A stretch of 64,000 bases of DNA from UBA1568 sp964488025 (GCA_964488025.1 CAZATJ010000003.1:1-64000); one strand, 5' to 3'; positions 7,816-17,352 are shown, counted from the stretch's first letter. Translations and numbers: made by a program. The notes: a model not told the origin generated them from the sequence alone.

Positions 7816-7983
7816 ATGCCGGAGAAGCTCGGTATGATTCCCTACGAACCGCACATGGGGGCAGGTTTTGTTCCATACGATGCCATCGAGTGGCACATGG
7901 AGCAGCAGCAGTGGCTGGCAGCGGCTCCTGAACCTGTCAAGCAAAGTGAAGTCAAAGAAGCCCCTCCAGTTCAATCGGAGTAG
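7816..7983 (+). CDS. 55-aa hypothetical protein, glutamine-rich
   Basis: Small gene with an AAGGGAGA box before the ATG and an intrinsic terminator just after the stop. The peptide begins MPEKLGMIPYEPHMGAGFVP and contains an aromatic-rich middle (YDAIEWHMEQQQWL) and a charged tail. No homologue recognised, no signal or membrane segment. It lies 38 nt downstream of recR and could be read from the dnaB-recR transcript. Confidence 0.65.
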   Translation: MPEKLGMIPYEPHMGAGFVPYDAIEWHMEQQQWLAAAPEPVKQSEVKEAPPVQSE

Positions 7984-7995
7984 CTTCCGAACGCG

Positions 7996-8025
7996 AGGTT
8001 CCGAGACAATGTCCGGAACCTTTTT
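7996..8025 (+). terminator. intrinsic terminator after the 55-aa gene
   Basis: AGGTTCCG pairs with CGGAACCT around a 10-nt loop and runs into a T-tract. Ends the dnaB-recR-small-gene unit. Confidence 0.88.
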
Positions 8026-8044
8026 CATTTTCATGTAATCGAAC

Positions 8045-8072
8045 AAAAAAATCCGCTCTTCGGAGAGCGGAT
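8045..8072 (-). terminator. intrinsic terminator after rplU
   Basis: On the minus strand ATCCGCTC and GAGCGGAT form a perfect 8-bp stem with a short loop, followed by six T. It faces the preceding plus-strand terminator. Confidence 0.92.
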
Positions 8073-8079
8073 TTCGGAT

Positions 8080-8388
8080 TTAGGCGGAGATTTTGGTAAT
8101 TTGTACTTCGGTATACGGCTGACGATGGCCGAAACGAACGAGATAACGCTTCTTCGGCTTGTGTTTGATACCTTTCACCTTATCGTGACGATCCTGGTCG
8201 ATAACTTTTCCTTCGACGACAGCTTTTTCCAGCACTGGAGTGCCGACGTGAGCCACTTTGTCATCGCCAACAAAGAGCACTTCGAACTTCACCGTGCTAT
8301 CGATTTCGGCTACCAGCTTTTCAATTTTCACCTTATCCCCTTCAGAAACTTTATACTGCTTTCCGCCAGTTCTGATAATCGCCAACAT
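8080..8388 (-). CDS. rplU: 50S ribosomal protein L21
   Basis: Large-subunit protein, 102 aa. The family start MLAIIRTGGKQYKVSEGD and the C-terminal KPKKRYLVRFGHRQPYTEV are clear. I start at this conserved methionine; an ATG six codons upstream also lies after the predicted transcription start. The gene is monocistronic, with its own promoter and terminator. L27 (rpmA), its usual partner, is 14 kb away on the other strand. Confidence 0.95.
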   Translation of the reverse strand: MLAIIRTGGKQYKVSEGDKVKIEKLVAEIDSTVKFEVLFVGDDKVAHVGTPVLEKAVVEGKVIDQDRHDKVKGIKHKPKKRYLVRFGHRQPYTEVQITKISA

Positions 8389-8420
8389 ACGCCAAAAGTG
8401 AGCCATTTATATACCTATCC

Positions 8421-8449
8421 ACTGTACCGGATTTCTTAAGGATTGTCAA
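8421..8449 (-). promoter_or_regulatory. sigma-70 promoter of rplU
   Basis: TTGACA (8449-8444), 17-nt spacer, TACAGT (8426-8421) on the minus strand. Predicted start near 8414, about 26 nt before the L21 ATG. Confidence 0.85.
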
Positions 8450-8491
8450 TACGAACTGAATAACGCCACCATTTTCCTTATTTCATGAATT

Positions 8492-10258
8492 TTATTCAAG
8501 AATCGCTTTGATACGCCGGACGCCAGCCGAGCTCGCCTCCTCTTTGATAATTTTGAATTTTCCAAAAGTGGCGATGTCGGCCGTGGTCTTGACGTGTGGT
8601 CCGCCGCAGAGTTCCCGGGAATAGACTGTGCCATCGGGAGCCTGCACCTGGTAGACGGTCACTTTTTCCGGGTATTTTTCCCAAAAACTCCCCTCCACAC
8701 CGGCTGCTTTGGCGGCTGACTTATCCATGATAACGGTATTGACTATCGCTTGCGCCGCTATGGCTTCGTTGACATAGTTTTCCACCCGATCAAGGATGTC
8801 ACGAGACACCTTTTCCGGATAGGTGAAATCAAAGCGGGTACGCTCTTCGGTGATATTCGAACCAGCCTGATGCACATCGGGACCGAGCTCTTTGCGCAGA
8901 CCCGCCAACATAAGATGCGTCGCTGTATGGTAAGCCGTCACTTTGGCACTGTGGTCAGCCAAGCCTCCCTTGAATTTTCCCGCGCTGGCGGTACGAGAAA
9001 GGTCTTGATGTTTTTTGAACTCCTCTCGAAAGGCAACCTCATCAATCTTTACTCCTCGTTCCCCGGCCAGTTCTTGAGTCATCTCGAGTGGAAAGCCGTA
9101 GGTCGAAAAAAGATCGAAGGCATCTTTCCCGGTAAGAGTGCCGTTTTCCGTCCGACGTTCCAATTCCTTAAGTCCCTTGGCAAGCGTAGCGTGAAACTTC
9201 ATTTCCTCTCTCCCCAACTCATCAAGAATCTTGTGAGCATTCTCCCTGACAGAATCGTATATGTTTTCGAATTTAGCGATATACCGTTTCGCAATCTCGG
9301 CTATGATTGGTTGTTCATAACCCATCTTGTGAAATGCTCGGATGGCCCGACGGATCAGACGCCTCAGGATATATCCCTGATCGACATTCTTCGGAACGAT
9401 ACCATCGGCGATGATATGGGTGGCCGAGCGCAGATGATCAGCGATGATGCGAGCGGAACGTTCATCGTACTGTTCGACTCCAACGATAGTTTTCACCATA
9501 GCCAGCACATCAGCAAAAGCGTCGGTCTCATAGACGCTTTTCAGACCATTAAGGGTGACCGTCGTACGTTCCAGCCCCATGCCGGTATCGACGCACGGCA
9601 TCGGCAGTTTTTGAAGCGTATCGGCGTCAATGCGGTTATACTGCATGAAGACGTTATTCCAAATTTCCATCCACTCCGTGGGATGAGTACCCTTGTTTCC
9701 CTGTGGTTCTCCAACCCCAACCCAATAGAAAATTTCCGTATCCGGTCCGCAGGGTCCGGTTGGTCCGGCGGCCCACCAGTTGTCTTCAGCCGGAAGATAA
9801 GCGATACGATCCTCCGGCATCCCGAGCATTCTCCAGATTTCAGCTGATTCCTCATCGCGCGGTGCATTTTTGTCACCAGCAAAAACCGTTACGGAAATCA
9901 TTTCTGGTACGAGAGCCAGCCATTTCTGATCGGTAAGAAACTCCCACGACCAAGCAATTGATTCTTTCTTGAAATAATCGCCAAGCGACCAATTCCCCAA
10001 CATTTCAAAAAATGTCAGGTGCGTATCGTCACCCACCTCATCTATATCGCCAGTACGGACACACTTCTGTACATCGACGATACGTTTTCCCATCGGATGA
10101 GGCCTCCCCAAAAGATAGGGCACGAGCGGCTGCATGCCGGCAGTATTAAAAAGCACAGAAGGATCATTTTCCGGTACGAGCGGGGCCGATGGAATAATGA
10201 CGTGTCCTTTCTTCTCGAAAAATTCCAGGTATTTTTTACGGATGTCGTTGGCGAGCAT
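8492..10258 (-). CDS. alaS: alanyl-tRNA synthetase, short form
   Basis: Class II synthetase; 588 aa instead of the usual roughly 870. The catalytic core (about 1-260, FFEKKGHVIIPSAPLVPEND, FFEMLGNWSLGDYFK) and the tRNA-recognition helices (to about 430) are intact. The editing site metal ligands HTATH and CGGPH are present, but the beta-barrel that normally precedes them is replaced by a short linker. Nothing remains after the second editing half: no oligomerisation helix and no C-Ala domain. Cotranscribed with the 88-aa coiled-coil gene 7 nt upstream. Confidence 0.96.
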   Translation of the reverse strand: MLANDIRKKYLEFFEKKGHVIIPSAPLVPENDPSVLFNTAGMQPLVPYLLGRPHPMGKRIVDVQKCVRTGDIDEVGDDTHLTFFEMLGNWSLGDYFKKESIAWSWEFLTDQKWLALVPEMISVTVFAGDKNAPRDEESAEIWRMLGMPEDRIAYLPAEDNWWAAGPTGPCGPDTEIFYWVGVGEPQGNKGTHPTEWMEIWNNVFMQYNRIDADTLQKLPMPCVDTGMGLERTTVTLNGLKSVYETDAFADVLAMVKTIVGVEQYDERSARIIADHLRSATHIIADGIVPKNVDQGYILRRLIRRAIRAFHKMGYEQPIIAEIAKRYIAKFENIYDSVRENAHKILDELGREEMKFHATLAKGLKELERRTENGTLTGKDAFDLFSTYGFPLEMTQELAGERGVKIDEVAFREEFKKHQDLSRTASAGKFKGGLADHSAKVTAYHTATHLMLAGLRKELGPDVHQAGSNITEERTRFDFTYPEKVSRDILDRVENYVNEAIAAQAIVNTVIMDKSAAKAAGVEGSFWEKYPEKVTVYQVQAPDGTVYSRELCGGPHVKTTADIATFGKFKIIKEEASSAGVRRIKAILE

Positions 10259-10265
10259 AAAAAAC

Positions 10266-10532
10266 TTACAGTAAATTCATCCTCCGTTTCAAACGTGCTA
10301 TTTCTTCTGTGGCATCCAATATGCGATGTTTGCAGGTATTTCGAGAGATTTCCAGATCCGTTATTTCAGACTCCATCCGAACAATTTCCTTCTTCAATCG
10401 CGTTATTTTATCTATGATAACCTCTTGTTTTTTTTCAAACGATCGCTTCTCACCCTCAAAAGAAAATATCTCATTCTCAAGCTTGCGCCGTTCGCTGTTC
10501 GCGCTGGCCGCATTCTGACTGTTCGTGTCCAT
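10266..10532 (-). CDS. small coiled-coil protein upstream of alaS
   Basis: 88 aa, unrecognised. After about 15 Asn/Ser-rich residues nearly the whole chain is heptad-like and charged, containing KKEIVRMESEITDLEI. That predicts one long coiled coil, probably dimeric. It is first in a two-gene unit with alaS (7-nt gap) and has a good promoter. A structural or adaptor role is plausible but not shown. Confidence 0.75.
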   Translation of the reverse strand: MDTNSQNAASANSERRKLENEIFSFEGEKRSFEKKQEVIIDKITRLKKEIVRMESEITDLEISRNTCKHRILDATEEIARLKRRMNLL

Positions 10533-10561
10533 AATGATATTTATTGATTCTTTAGTGTCTG

Positions 10562-10590
10562 AGTATACCAGAAAATAGCCAAAAAATCAA
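10562..10590 (-). promoter_or_regulatory. promoter of the coiled-coil gene and alaS
   Basis: TTGATT (10590-10585), 17 nt, TATACT (10567-10562) on the minus strand. Start expected near 10555. Confidence 0.8.
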
Positions 10591-10623
10591 CTCTTCCGCG
10601 GTTTTTCTCGGTTAAGAAGATTA

Positions 10624-12495
10624 CTATTCCGCGCTTCCCGGTTCCTGAAGAACAGTCACCCGATTTCTAGAAGAAGGCACGGTCGATACGAACCATTGCG
10701 GCTTGAAAATAATCTGAAGCTTCTTGATTTCCGGAAAAGAAAGCAGGGCATCATTCACCTCATCGCCATTTTTCCCCAAAAGGCCGTCAAGAATTTTTTC
10801 CTTGTCGATGACGGATTCAGAGTCAACAACGGCGTGCACCCTGAACCGGACTTTCTTTCCCTCATAATCGGGGATGGCTTCACCGTAAGAGAGGGTCACG
10901 GCAGTCGGTCGAAACAGGACACCGTTGACCGTTTCTTCTCCCTTGGTGCGGATTTTTTCTCTGATGGATTCTTCCGAAAAGAGAAATCCTCGAACTTTGA
11001 AAGTATTTTTGTATTCGAAGGAAGTGGCCGTCGTACCAGAAAGCGGCAAAGTGGCGCTTCCCAGAGAAGTAACGTCGATGTTTTCTTCCAACACCCGTTC
11101 CCCAGCAGCAAGTTCTTGTTTCACGGAAGTCAGAAATGATTCCTTTGCCTTTTCTTTCGCCAACTCATTCGCTTTTTCCAAATCATCCTTAGAGATAACT
11201 TTGGAGTCGGTTCCGGTAGTGTCGCTGCCGCCAGACAAAGACTTATTTGATTGAGCGGAAAATTTTTCGTACTTCGAACTTCCCTTGAAACCAGGAATAG
11301 TGAAAGTCGTACCAGTAATATTGTATGCCGTTCCGGATTGGTCAGCGATCACCGATGCCTCAATAGCTCCTGGCTGGCCATCGGTCATGCCTGGAACCGT
11401 CACTCCTTCAATCAGGCGGAAAATTTTCCCTTCCGGAGATTCCAGTCGGGTTGTCGCTACCAAAGATTGCGGTTCGGTGCTGAATTTGTTATATATCACG
11501 ACTGTCCCGCGAGCCTTTTGTGCAGTTCCGAGAGACTCACCAGTAGCCTCCACTGAAAAAATCACTTCTTGCTCCCTTTCCGCCATTCGCATAGGAAGCA
11601 TGTCATCCTCGGCCAACACGCCCTCAAAACGCCCCTCGAACTGGAGGTCTACACTCTGAGTCGTCTTGTAGGGAACAACATGAATCTCTGCGCTCGGCAA
11701 GAAAATAAACAAGAGCACTCCGATAAGTGACAGGAAGGAAACACTTCCCAAAAACAAGAATATCCCTCTAGCTTTTTTTGAGGTGACCGCAATTTTCGGT
11801 GTTTCTTCCTTACGTTCCGTTTTCGGAGCTCTTTCTTGAAGTGAAGAATCTTTTTTCTCCGGAGAGAAAAAATTTTTCAACCGCTCTTCTCTGCCGCCCT
11901 GAACCAGTCCGCGATCCGGACGAGATGATTCTTCTGTACGGACAGATCCCTCCCGACGTATGACGGATTGGGTTGGCACACTTTTTGGCATCAGATTGGA
12001 TGTATCACGTTTGGAATTGAGACTGGTCTGTTTCGGCGGAGAGGCGTTACGTACCCTCAGTATCTTTTCCGGACCCGCCGCGACCGAAGGGACATCCTGA
12101 GGACTTGAAGTGTAGAAATCATTACTTCCCAGTTCTTCGGACGTGTGGTTGCTTGGCGGTGTCTCCGGCTCAACTGACGTTACCACCGCTTCCTTTTCAA
12201 CTGGCGCAACGAGTTCAAGATGCGATGTTTTACGGGAAAAGTCGTCGGTATAGCGCTCAGTGGCCAGCCCCACTTTTTGAGCGAGTGTTAATCCTGTTTC
12301 ATCCTGAGTGACAATAATGACTTTTTTTCCTAATTTTTCCGCTTCCCGCTGGAACAGCTTCAGATTGATAATGCTCTGCAACACCAAAGAACGCTTAGGA
12401 AAAATGAAGTAGTTCTCCCCGACAGATGAACGGCGCAGGCGACCGATTACCGAAATAATCTCTTCGTCATTTTCTATATAAAATGTCTGGGGCAT
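10624..12495 (-). CDS. single-pass membrane protein with large extracytoplasmic domain
   Basis: 623 aa. A cytoplasmic alpha/beta N-terminus (about 1-90) contains ENYFIFPKRSLVLQS and KKVIIVTQDETG. A long disordered Ser/Pro/Lys linker follows, then one membrane helix (about 242-265, FLFLGSVSFLSLIGVLLFIF) and a beta-rich outer part. The outer part includes TARGTVVIYNKFS-type repeats (here KARGTVVIYNKFSTEPQSL). I recall similar proteins in CPR genomes, sometimes labelled baseplate-J-like; the function is unknown. Lies directly downstream of the FtsA-like gene and is probably cotranscribed. Confidence 0.7.
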   Translation of the reverse strand: MPQTFYIENDEEIISVIGRLRRSSVGENYFIFPKRSLVLQSIINLKLFQREAEKLGKKVIIVTQDETGLTLAQKVGLATERYTDDFSRKTSHLELVAPVEKEAVVTSVEPETPPSNHTSEELGSNDFYTSSPQDVPSVAAGPEKILRVRNASPPKQTSLNSKRDTSNLMPKSVPTQSVIRREGSVRTEESSRPDRGLVQGGREERLKNFFSPEKKDSSLQERAPKTERKEETPKIAVTSKKARGIFLFLGSVSFLSLIGVLLFIFLPSAEIHVVPYKTTQSVDLQFEGRFEGVLAEDDMLPMRMAEREQEVIFSVEATGESLGTAQKARGTVVIYNKFSTEPQSLVATTRLESPEGKIFRLIEGVTVPGMTDGQPGAIEASVIADQSGTAYNITGTTFTIPGFKGSSKYEKFSAQSNKSLSGGSDTTGTDSKVISKDDLEKANELAKEKAKESFLTSVKQELAAGERVLEENIDVTSLGSATLPLSGTTATSFEYKNTFKVRGFLFSEESIREKIRTKGEETVNGVLFRPTAVTLSYGEAIPDYEGKKVRFRVHAVVDSESVIDKEKILDGLLGKNGDEVNDALLSFPEIKKLQIIFKPQWFVSTVPSSRNRVTVLQEPGSAE

Positions 12496-12543
12496 AGGGT
12501 GGTATTACCAAGTGAAGTGGGCGAATAAAATCGGGAATACTGG

Positions 12544-13809
12544 TTATTTTTTTTCAGTTTTTTCCATGCTGCGGCGAAGGATGCTTGACAGCATCTTTTC
12601 CTCCTCGAGAGAATCGATAAGCGCCAAATGAGCCAGGCCGATTGGTGTCATGTCCTGTGGATTATTGAGCTCTCCGGTCGTGTCAACAATACGTACCACG
12701 TCCCGAGGCTGTAAAAACGAAACCTGAGGTATTTTTGGGAAAGGAAAGGAGGACCATTCCTGAGAGAGAAGTGCCTGTTTGATGCCGGGGAGAGCCGACC
12801 CGCCACCACACAAAAAAATCCGTGGCGGCAAAAGATCCGTTTCTGCGAATTCCATAAGTGATAATTCCACCCCGCCAAGCCATATCCGGCAATCATCGGC
12901 GAATAAGGCAGCGACCCGGGACATATCCTCATTTTTGAGCCGATTATTGGCATAATCGATTTTCATGCGCTCCGCCACATCAAAACTGAGTTGAAATTCC
13001 TGTGCTAGGCGTTTGGTAAAGGCTCTTCCTCCCAAGGCGAACATCTTTGTCCCTTCGAGTCCGCCATTACGCACGACAGCGATGTCGGTTGTTCCCCCAC
13101 CGATGTCGATAAAAATAGCGCTGAAGTCAATCATGTCATCCACTTCGACGGATCGTGCGACCGCATAAGGCTCGGCGGCAATCGTCAGGAGATCAAGTTC
13201 AAGTTCTTCGGCAATCGTTTCCAAAGCACCTAGATGGACGATTGGCGCATAGGCGTTGAACACGCTCATAGACACTTCTCTTCCCTGAAAATTAACGGGG
13301 TTAGCGACGGGATAGCCGTCAATACGGACATCGACGATAGCAGCGTTAATGAGTTTTACGTCGATATCATCTTTCCCCATTTCCCAGGAAATTTGCCTCT
13401 TGATTCGTTCGTAAGCTTTATCCTGAACCTTTTGGATAATCATCTTCAGTTCCGGAACACCGATATGCATAGCCGGATTAACGCGTTCATAGTGTACGGT
13501 AGTGGTCGTGCCCTTGACCAGTTCGCCGGCGATTCCGATGATACTTCTTTCGACATTTTTCACTCCAGCCTTCTCTTTAGCAAGAGCGATGGCCTGACGG
13601 GAAGATTCGATGACTCCATTAATATCGGAAACTGCTCCGCTTTGCATATTTCCTATTTTTTGAACCACTCTTCCCACGCCGATAACGACACCGCGATGTT
13701 CATTTTTTTCAATGCGAAAAATAAGCGCCTTGACAACTTCCGTGCCAATATCCAAAGCAAGCACCAAATCAGATTCTTGTTTCCAGGAAAAATGAGAGAA
13801 GAGACCCAT
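12544..13809 (-). CDS. ftsA: FtsA-like cell-division ATPase (actin fold)
   Basis: Actin-family membrane tether for FtsZ, 421 aa. The phosphate-1 loop LALDIGTEVVKALIF, the phosphate-2 motif IDIGGGTTDIAVV and the adenosine motif FLCGGGSALPGI are in order. An inserted SHS2-like 1C domain (about 85-165) separates this from MreB and DnaK. PilM of type IV pili is a related alternative, but the full-length domain order fits FtsA. A TATAAT at 13850-13845 suggests a separate promoter. Confidence 0.85.
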   Translation of the reverse strand: MGLFSHFSWKQESDLVLALDIGTEVVKALIFRIEKNEHRGVVIGVGRVVQKIGNMQSGAVSDINGVIESSRQAIALAKEKAGVKNVERSIIGIAGELVKGTTTTVHYERVNPAMHIGVPELKMIIQKVQDKAYERIKRQISWEMGKDDIDVKLINAAIVDVRIDGYPVANPVNFQGREVSMSVFNAYAPIVHLGALETIAEELELDLLTIAAEPYAVARSVEVDDMIDFSAIFIDIGGGTTDIAVVRNGGLEGTKMFALGGRAFTKRLAQEFQLSFDVAERMKIDYANNRLKNEDMSRVAALFADDCRIWLGGVELSLMEFAETDLLPPRIFLCGGGSALPGIKQALLSQEWSSFPFPKIPQVSFLQPRDVVRIVDTTGELNNPQDMTPIGLAHLALIDSLEEEKMLSSILRRSMEKTEKK

Positions 13810-13864
13810 AGAACATTTTTGTTTTTTAACTGACGTCTTTTTTTATTATACACCCTCTTTCACT

Positions 13865-14905
13865 TCATGAGGGAAGCGATGAGAGGTGTTCTGGAGTGAT
13901 AGCTCCAATCATGGCATCCACATCACTTTGAAACAAGAGCCCCGCGATTGCTCCGTAAAATCCGACAACGCTGCCGCTGTTTGCCATGCCATAGCGGAGC
14001 GCTTCCGGAAGGGTTTTCCCCATCAAATGCGCCGCAAAAAATCCCGACGTGAAGGCGTCACCAGCACCGGTGCTATCGACGACTTGGCTCCGCGTATGGA
14101 TCGGACAAAACCAGTATGCTTCACCGTCATAGCCCCAGGAACCGCGCCTTCCATCAGTCATACCGATAATCTTCGCTCCAGCAGAATGAAGTTTTTCCAA
14201 AAGAAACAATTCGTCATTGAGCGATTCATCACTTGGTCTCGGGACAGATTGTGAGAGGAGTTCTATCGCCTCATCCTTATTGAGAAGGAGGACGTCCACC
14301 GATGGCAGGGATTCAAGAACAAGTTTCGGATCATCTTTTATGTTGTGTTGACCGGGATTGAGAGCCAGAGAGAGTCCAAATTTTTTCTTCGCCTGCAAAA
14401 GGGTAGCGAGGTTCTTTTTCCAGTCTCCGTTTAAGGCACTCACAAAAAGCCAAGTGGCGGACGCCAGTTTCTTTTCCTCCACACAGAGGCGCTCATTGGC
14501 ATCACGATTATGAAAAATGGTTCGCTCGCCACTTTGCGTAAGTACGATAATGGCGGAGAGGTCCGTTTTGGCATCATCGTAGCGAGTAAGGAGACTCGTA
14601 TCCACTCCTTCTTTTTTGAGCGAATCCGTAATGAAATTTCCCACTTCATCATTTCCAATACAACTGTAAGTCGCTACGCTCTTTCCGAAGCGCGCCAGTC
14701 CGACTGCCACGTTCCCCGCCACACCACCTAGTGCCTCAAAACGATCTTCGACGCGATATTTTCCTCCCAATTCGAAAGCAACTTTCTGCTTGGCGGTAAT
14801 ATCCTCCGGAGTATCGATTACTATTCCTTCGGCAGTTGGAAAAAAAATATCTTTCGATACGGAACCAACACAGATAACCTCAGGATTTTTTGTACGAAAC
14901 CACAT
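13865..14905 (-). CDS. PfkB-family carbohydrate kinase
   Basis: Ribokinase-fold sugar or nucleoside kinase, 346 aa. The N-terminal glycine motif (FEALGGVAGNVAVGLARFGK) and C-terminal anion-hole motif VDSTGAGDAFTSGFFA, with its catalytic Asp, are both present. It follows enolase and pgk in the same direction, so a glycolytic role is attractive. Such a role might be sugar phosphorylation in a lineage lacking classical PfkA, but the substrate cannot be read from the sequence. The gap to eno is 10 nt. Confidence 0.88.
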   Translation of the reverse strand: MWFRTKNPEVICVGSVSKDIFFPTAEGIVIDTPEDITAKQKVAFELGGKYRVEDRFEALGGVAGNVAVGLARFGKSVATYSCIGNDEVGNFITDSLKKEGVDTSLLTRYDDAKTDLSAIIVLTQSGERTIFHNRDANERLCVEEKKLASATWLFVSALNGDWKKNLATLLQAKKKFGLSLALNPGQHNIKDDPKLVLESLPSVDVLLLNKDEAIELLSQSVPRPSDESLNDELFLLEKLHSAGAKIIGMTDGRRGSWGYDGEAYWFCPIHTRSQVVDSTGAGDAFTSGFFAAHLMGKTLPEALRYGMANSGSVVGFYGAIAGLLFQSDVDAMIGAITPEHLSSLPS

Positions 14906-14915
14906 AATCGAAAAA

Positions 14916-16196
14916 TTAATGAATCGCCGCGTATATCTCGAGAAGACGATTGTACTTGCTCAGGCGCTCTCCGCGAGAAAGCGATCCGGATTTGATGAAT
15001 TCCGCTCCCGTACCGACAGCCAAATCAGCGATAAAATCATCCGTTGTTTCTCCGGAACGATGGGAAATCACGCGCTTCATAGCCTGGTCACGAGCCAGAC
15101 GCATACAATCAAGCGTTTCAGAAACAGTACCGATCTGATTCGCCTTAATAAGTACGGCATTGCAAGATTTTTTTTCAATGGCTTTCATGAGACGCTCCAC
15201 GTTGGTGACCAAGAGGTCATCCCCGATAAGCATGAGTGGTCGTTTCCAGGCAGTCTCTTCTTTTTCCAATTTTTCCCTCATGGTCGCCCAACCATCCCAG
15301 TCCTCTTCATGAAGGCCATCTTCAATGGAGACGACCGCATATTTTTCCATCCATTCGCGGTATACGTTGGTAAGACTTTCACGGGAAAGCATCACACCTT
15401 CCGGCTTCAAAAGATATTGATCTTCTGTTTTGTCATAGAAAGAATCCGCGGCAACATCCAAACCGATAAAAATATGTTCACCGGTCCGGTAACCCGCCAG
15501 AGTAATAGCCTGACCAATAAGCTCCAGCGCCTGAGCATGACTTTCTACTCGTGGAGCAAAACCGCCCTCATCGCCTACGGCCACCGTGAAGCCGTTCTGT
15601 TCAAGCAACTTCTGCAACGCATGAAAAACCTCGCTCCCGGCACGCAATTGTTCGGGGAACGTACTGATGCCAAAAGGAACAATCTTGAATTCCTGCACTG
15701 AAAGGCCGGAATCAGCATGCTTACCACCATTCACGATATTGAACATCGGAATGGGAAAATGATGAGCTACTCGTTCTGTTCCATACAAATGAGCAATGTG
15801 TTCGTAAAGTGGAATTTTTGCCGACAGCGCCGCTGCCCGACAGACAGCGAGTGAAACTCCAAGAATGGCATTGGCTCCGAGACGCGATTTGTTAGGCGTT
15901 CCATCGAGCGTCTTCATTTTTTCATCGAGTCCTTCCTGATCGCTTGCTTCCATGCCCCGGACCGCTTCGGCGATTTCAGTATTCACAAAACCAACAGCGC
16001 GAAGTACGCCCATACCATGAAAACGTGAGGTATCATTATCTCTCAGTTCTATGGCTTCAAAGGCTCCCGTCGACTTGCCGGAGGGGACGCCGGCTTTAGC
16101 CACCGTACCATCATCCAGAGTGACTTTCACTTCTACGGTCGGTTCTCCCCTGGAATCAAGGATTTCTCTCCCCACCACCTCGGTGATACGCGCCAT
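14916..16196 (-). CDS. eno: enolase
   Basis: Converts 2-phosphoglycerate to phosphoenolpyruvate; 426 aa. The start MARITEVVGREILDSRG is the conserved one, so I do not use the ATG five codons upstream. Active-site stretches LIKANQIGTVSETLD and SHRSGETTDDFIADLAVGT are intact, as are the metal-ligand regions GLDVAADSF and SIEDGLHEEDW. It lies between pgk and the PfkB kinase in a glycolytic group. Confidence 0.97.
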   Translation of the reverse strand: MARITEVVGREILDSRGEPTVEVKVTLDDGTVAKAGVPSGKSTGAFEAIELRDNDTSRFHGMGVLRAVGFVNTEIAEAVRGMEASDQEGLDEKMKTLDGTPNKSRLGANAILGVSLAVCRAAALSAKIPLYEHIAHLYGTERVAHHFPIPMFNIVNGGKHADSGLSVQEFKIVPFGISTFPEQLRAGSEVFHALQKLLEQNGFTVAVGDEGGFAPRVESHAQALELIGQAITLAGYRTGEHIFIGLDVAADSFYDKTEDQYLLKPEGVMLSRESLTNVYREWMEKYAVVSIEDGLHEEDWDGWATMREKLEKEETAWKRPLMLIGDDLLVTNVERLMKAIEKKSCNAVLIKANQIGTVSETLDCMRLARDQAMKRVISHRSGETTDDFIADLAVGTGAEFIKSGSLSRGERLSKYNRLLEIYAAIH

Positions 16197-16252
16197 AATT
16201 ATGAATTTCAATAAATAATTTCAATGATTTCGGAAGGTTCCTTTTCAGTATA

Positions 16253-17302
16253 TCATGCCTCCAGTGCGAGGAGTCCGGGAAGTGTTTTCCCGCTCAGGTA
16301 TTCCAGCATCGCGCCACCACCAGAAGAAACAAAACTGATTTTTTCCAGGGAATTTGATTTTTCCAATACCGCAAGCGACTCTCCCCCGCCGATAACAACA
16401 TAGGCACCGCTATGAAGAATGGCGTGAAGGATTGCTTCCGTTCCGATATCATATGGTTTTTCTTCAAATTTCCCCATCGGTCCATTCCAAATGATTGTTT
16501 TGGCCGTACCTATGAACTGAGTGTAATAAGCGATGGTCTGTGGGCCAATATCCAGGCGCGCCGAGGATTCAAAGTCCTTGGGAAGAAGCACTTGTTCAGG
16601 AAAAGAAAGATTTTGATCCAAAGCTTCGTTGGCAACCTTTCCCCCGACCAGGATAGCGTCATAATTTTTTGCCAATTCTTCAATAAGAGGGAGCTTCGTT
16701 TCAATTTTGGCACCGCCAATAATCGCGAGAGCAGGATGTTCGGGAAAAAGGCGTATCCGGTTTAATTCCGTCACCTCTTCAATGAGACGCAGACCAGCAT
16801 AGGCAGGAAGAATACGGGTAATAGCCTCCACGGAGGCATGGGCCCGATGACAGACACTGAAGGCTTCGTTAACATAAAGAGTGAATGGCGCCGCCAATCG
16901 TCGGGAAAAATGCTCATCATTGGCTTCTTCTTCCGGGTAAAAACGGACATTCTCAAGCAGAAGCACCTGATTGGGAGACATGTCGGCGAGAGCTTTTTCT
17001 ACGACCTCGCCGATACAGTCGGGAACAAAGATAACTTTTTTCCCGAGAGAACGTTCCACGGAAGTCACGAGTCTTGCCACGGAATAGGTCTTATCATATT
17101 TCCCTTCCGGACGACCGAAGTGGGTAAGAATCGCCACTCTGGCTCCAGGCGCCGAAGTGATAAGATCGACTGTTTTTTTCACGATATCCAAACGGAAGTG
17201 TTCTTCTACGCCGGAGATATTGCTTTGTTCGATATTGAAATCGACCCGCAAGAGAATCCGCTGATTGTCGCAATGAGCCGCTTCAACGCTTCGGAGTGTC
17301 AT
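16253..17302 (-). CDS. pgk: phosphoglycerate kinase, compact form
   Basis: ATP-generating glycolytic kinase. 349 aa, about 40 residues shorter than typical enzymes. RILLRVDFN, HFGRPEGKYD, LLLENVRFYPEEEAND and the C-terminal GGGES and SSGGGAMLEYLSGK motifs are present. Small departures occur at usually fixed sites: NEAFS for NDAFG and GGGES for GGGDS/T. Gene order mraY-pgk-eno mixes wall synthesis and glycolysis on one transcript. Confidence 0.95.
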   Translation of the reverse strand: MTLRSVEAAHCDNQRILLRVDFNIEQSNISGVEEHFRLDIVKKTVDLITSAPGARVAILTHFGRPEGKYDKTYSVARLVTSVERSLGKKVIFVPDCIGEVVEKALADMSPNQVLLLENVRFYPEEEANDEHFSRRLAAPFTLYVNEAFSVCHRAHASVEAITRILPAYAGLRLIEEVTELNRIRLFPEHPALAIIGGAKIETKLPLIEELAKNYDAILVGGKVANEALDQNLSFPEQVLLPKDFESSARLDIGPQTIAYYTQFIGTAKTIIWNGPMGKFEEKPYDIGTEAILHAILHSGAYVVIGGGESLAVLEKSNSLEKISFVSSGGGAMLEYLSGKTLPGLLALEA

Positions 17303-17352
17303 AAGAATTTAAAAAATGAGTATAAATGAGAGTTTTCGGATAATGAACAGAA

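Noticed and set aside
8750..9847. Long plus-strand open frame (365 codons) inside alaS
   Set aside because: It is antisense to well-conserved AlaRS coding sequence, has no ribosome binding site, and its peptide has the His/Arg-rich composition typical of shadow frames.
14790..15701. 303-codon plus-strand frame across eno and the PfkB kinase
   Set aside because: It runs antisense across two secure genes and their junction; no family resemblance or start signal.
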